Below are positions 62,666 to 64,000 of a DNA stretch of 64,000 bases, piece by piece. Numbering within the stretch: the first letter of the stretch is position 1; each line of letters starts with the position of its first letter. The DNA lies in contig CANLWS010000002.1 in NCBI GenBank assembly GCA_947494925.1, positions 1-64,000 on the forward strand, given 5' to 3'. This DNA comes from an uncultured Alteromonadaceae bacterium. GTDB taxonomy: Bacteria > Pseudomonadota > Gammaproteobacteria > Enterobacterales > Alteromonadaceae. The notes under the pieces were generated by a model that made no database searches, was not told where the DNA came from, and saw only the letters and a program-made list of their open reading frames with translations. Made by a program: the position numbers and the translations under genes.

Positions 62666-64000
62666 GTTTGCTAATGCGGGCGCTTCGCTCGCATCCTTTG
62701 CAATTCGTCGTCCGGTAACAATCGGCATGGTTTTCTTTTCTCTGTTGATGTTGGGAATATTTTCCAGCCGCTGGTTGCCCCTAGAAAAGTGGCCGGGGAT
62801 CGACATCCCACAAATGTTCGTCCAGATCCCATATCAGGATGCGACACCGGCTGAAATAGAAAAGCTAATAACCCGCCCTGTAGAGGAAGCACTGGCTACT
62901 ATGTCGGGGATCAAGCGGTTGCGTTCAGAATCAAACGAAAATAACGCACAGATAATGATCGAATTTGCCTGGGATGAAAACATCAAGGCTAAAAGTATTG
63001 AAGCCCGCGAGAAAATAGACGCTATCAGGCATTTGCTACCAGATGACGTTGAACGGGTTTTAGTGTTCAAATTCAATACCAATGATATGCCGATTTTTCA
63101 GCTGCGGGTATCCAGTGAGCGTGATTTGTCCAACGCTTATGATCTTTTGGATCGCAACCTTAAAATGCCACTTGAACGGGTACCTGGAGTATCCAGAGTG
63201 GAACTCTATGGCGTACTGAAAAAACAAATCGCCATTCGTCTGGATTCAGATCGCATTGCTGCTTTGCACGTTGATGCAAACGTGTTGACCAAAACATTAA
63301 GGGACGCAAACTTTTCCATGTCTGCTGGCCATTTTTTTGATGACAATCAAAAAATCATGGTGAATCCGATGGGAGAGTTCCGCAGCAAAGAAGAGATTGA
63401 AGACTTGATAGTCGGCACCAATATCAGACTCAAAGACATTGCAGAAGTCAATTTCGAAACACCAAGGCGAGAAGAAGGCCGCCACCTGGATCAAACCTAT
63501 GCTGTCGGTTTTAATATTTTCCGAGAATCCAGTGCAAATCTGGTTCAGGTTTCTCAAGATGCATTGAAAGTCATTGAAGACGCAGAAGAAAACCCTGCCT
63601 TCAATGGTATCAATTTGTTTGTGATGCAGGATGAAGCAGACAGCGTAACCTCTTCCCTCTCTGATTTATTGCAGGCCGGACTTTTGGGTGCCCTGTTGTC
63701 TGTCATAGTGTTGTATGCATTTCTACGCCAGATCACAGTAACCATGATTGTGGTGCTATCGGTGCCCTTCTCTATCTGTATCACTCTTGGTTTTATGTAT
63801 TTTATGGGATATACGCTGAATATTCTGTCCATGATGGGATTGATGCTGGCAGTGGGTATGCTGGTGGACAATGCCGTTGTTGTCACTGAAAGCATTTTCC
63901 TGGAGAAAGAAACTAACCCCGATCCAATAGATGCTACTAAGCAAGGTGTAGGCAAAGTCAGCTTGGCAGTTATTGCTGGTACCACAACCACTGCAATCGT
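62658..64000 (+). CDS. second RND efflux permease, 3' part outside the window
   Basis: The ATG at 62658 overlaps the previous stop by 8 bases, with GGGAG upstream. The 447 codons present start with MDKFANAGASLASFAIRRP, then the N-terminal membrane segment and the periplasmic domain (PGIDIPQMFVQIPYQDATPAE, in pieces, later KMPLERVPGVSRVELYG), then the membrane block with the TM4 motif MLVDNAVVVTES. No stop occurs before the window end. Two paralogous permeases behind one adaptor suggest a heteromeric pump such as MdtBC-like systems. Confidence 0.93.
   Translation, partial: MDKFANAGASLASFAIRRPVTIGMVFFSLLMLGIFSSRWLPLEKWPGIDIPQMFVQIPYQDATPAEIEKLITRPVEEALATMSGIKRLRSESNENNAQIMIEFAWDENIKAKSIEAREKIDAIRHLLPDDVERVLVFKFNTNDMPIFQLRVSSERDLSNAYDLLDRNLKMPLERVPGVSRVELYGVLKKQIAIRLDSDRIAALHVDANVLTKTLRDANFSMSAGHFFDDNQKIMVNPMGEFRSKEEIEDLIVGTNIRLKDIAEVNFETPRREEGRHLDQTYAVGFNIFRESSANLVQVSQDALKVIEDAEENPAFNGINLFVMQDEADSVTSSLSDLLQAGLLGALLSVIVLYAFLRQITVTMIVVLSVPFSICITLGFMYFMGYTLNILSMMGLMLAVGMLVDNAVVVTESIFLEKETNPDPIDATKQGVGKVSLAVIAGTTTTAI

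Noticed and set aside
1-64000. CRISPR arrays, tRNA or rRNA genes, insertion sequences, prophage integrase
   Set aside because: None seen: the phage-like genes form an injection-system cluster without capsid, terminase, integrase or lysis genes.

Overview
The window looks like chromosome of a marine-type gammaproteobacterium with a moderate, slightly AT-rich base composition. The reasons are a Fur regulator, alanine racemase, RND pumps, methyl-accepting chemotaxis, outer-membrane porins, lipoproteins and a GlyGly-CTERM-like tail, all in Gram-negative style. I cannot fix the genus from sequence alone. No tRNA, rRNA, CRISPR array or intact insertion sequence was seen.

Region 1 (1-2784) holds the end of an unknown gene, a doubtful small ORF, a single-pass membrane protein of unknown function and a 458-base spacer with a perfect 18-bp inverted repeat.

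Region 2 (2785-33534, all minus strand) is an extracellular contractile injection system (eCIS, phage-tail-like) locus. In order of transcription it encodes a LuxR-type regulator, a receiver-like small protein, sheath, tube, a T4-baseplate-like chaperone/adaptor, a long disordered protein, a DUF4255 cap/terminator-like protein, an AAA+ ATPase, a 98-aa protein, a tube-baseplate adaptor split in two, hub and spike as separate proteins, a 113-aa protein, a gp25-like wedge protein, two baseplate-J-like proteins, a tail-protein-I-like protein and a beta-helix protein. These are followed by a cargo module: a protein with a carboxypeptidase-regulatory-like domain and an Ada-like metal-binding tail, a DUF4157 protein ending in a second zinc-protease domain, a methyltransferase, and a DUF4157 protein ending in an HNH-like region. 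Most structural genes overlap by a few bases or lie close together, so most of the cluster is probably translationally coupled. No recognisable long helical tape-measure protein and no PAAR tip protein are present.

Region 3 (33535-44824) has a 645-base spacer, a large cadherin-repeat surface protein, a chemotaxis receptor, fur, and a minus-strand block of pxpA-pxpB-pxpC, a D-amino-acid-type transaminase and alr (oxoproline and D-alanine metabolism).

Region 4 (44899-54020, plus strand) holds a CvfB-like S1 protein and an OsmC protein, then a block that I think is one regulon. It contains a five-repeat secreted lipoprotein, a CxxCH lipoprotein, a CxxCH porin-like protein, a fatty-acid/sterol hydroxylase-family membrane enzyme, an ECF sigma factor with an RskA-like anti-sigma factor, and an outer-membrane porin. 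Three promoters in this block share GCAACTT followed 16-17 bases later by CGTA, one of them in front of the sigma gene itself.

Region 5 (54079-57939, minus strand) is a second ECF module: a von Willebrand A lipoprotein, ECF sigma, anti-sigma and a secreted leucine-rich-repeat protein. Region 6 (58207-64000, plus strand) is a tripartite efflux operon with an adaptor lipoprotein and two RND permeases, the second cut by the window end.
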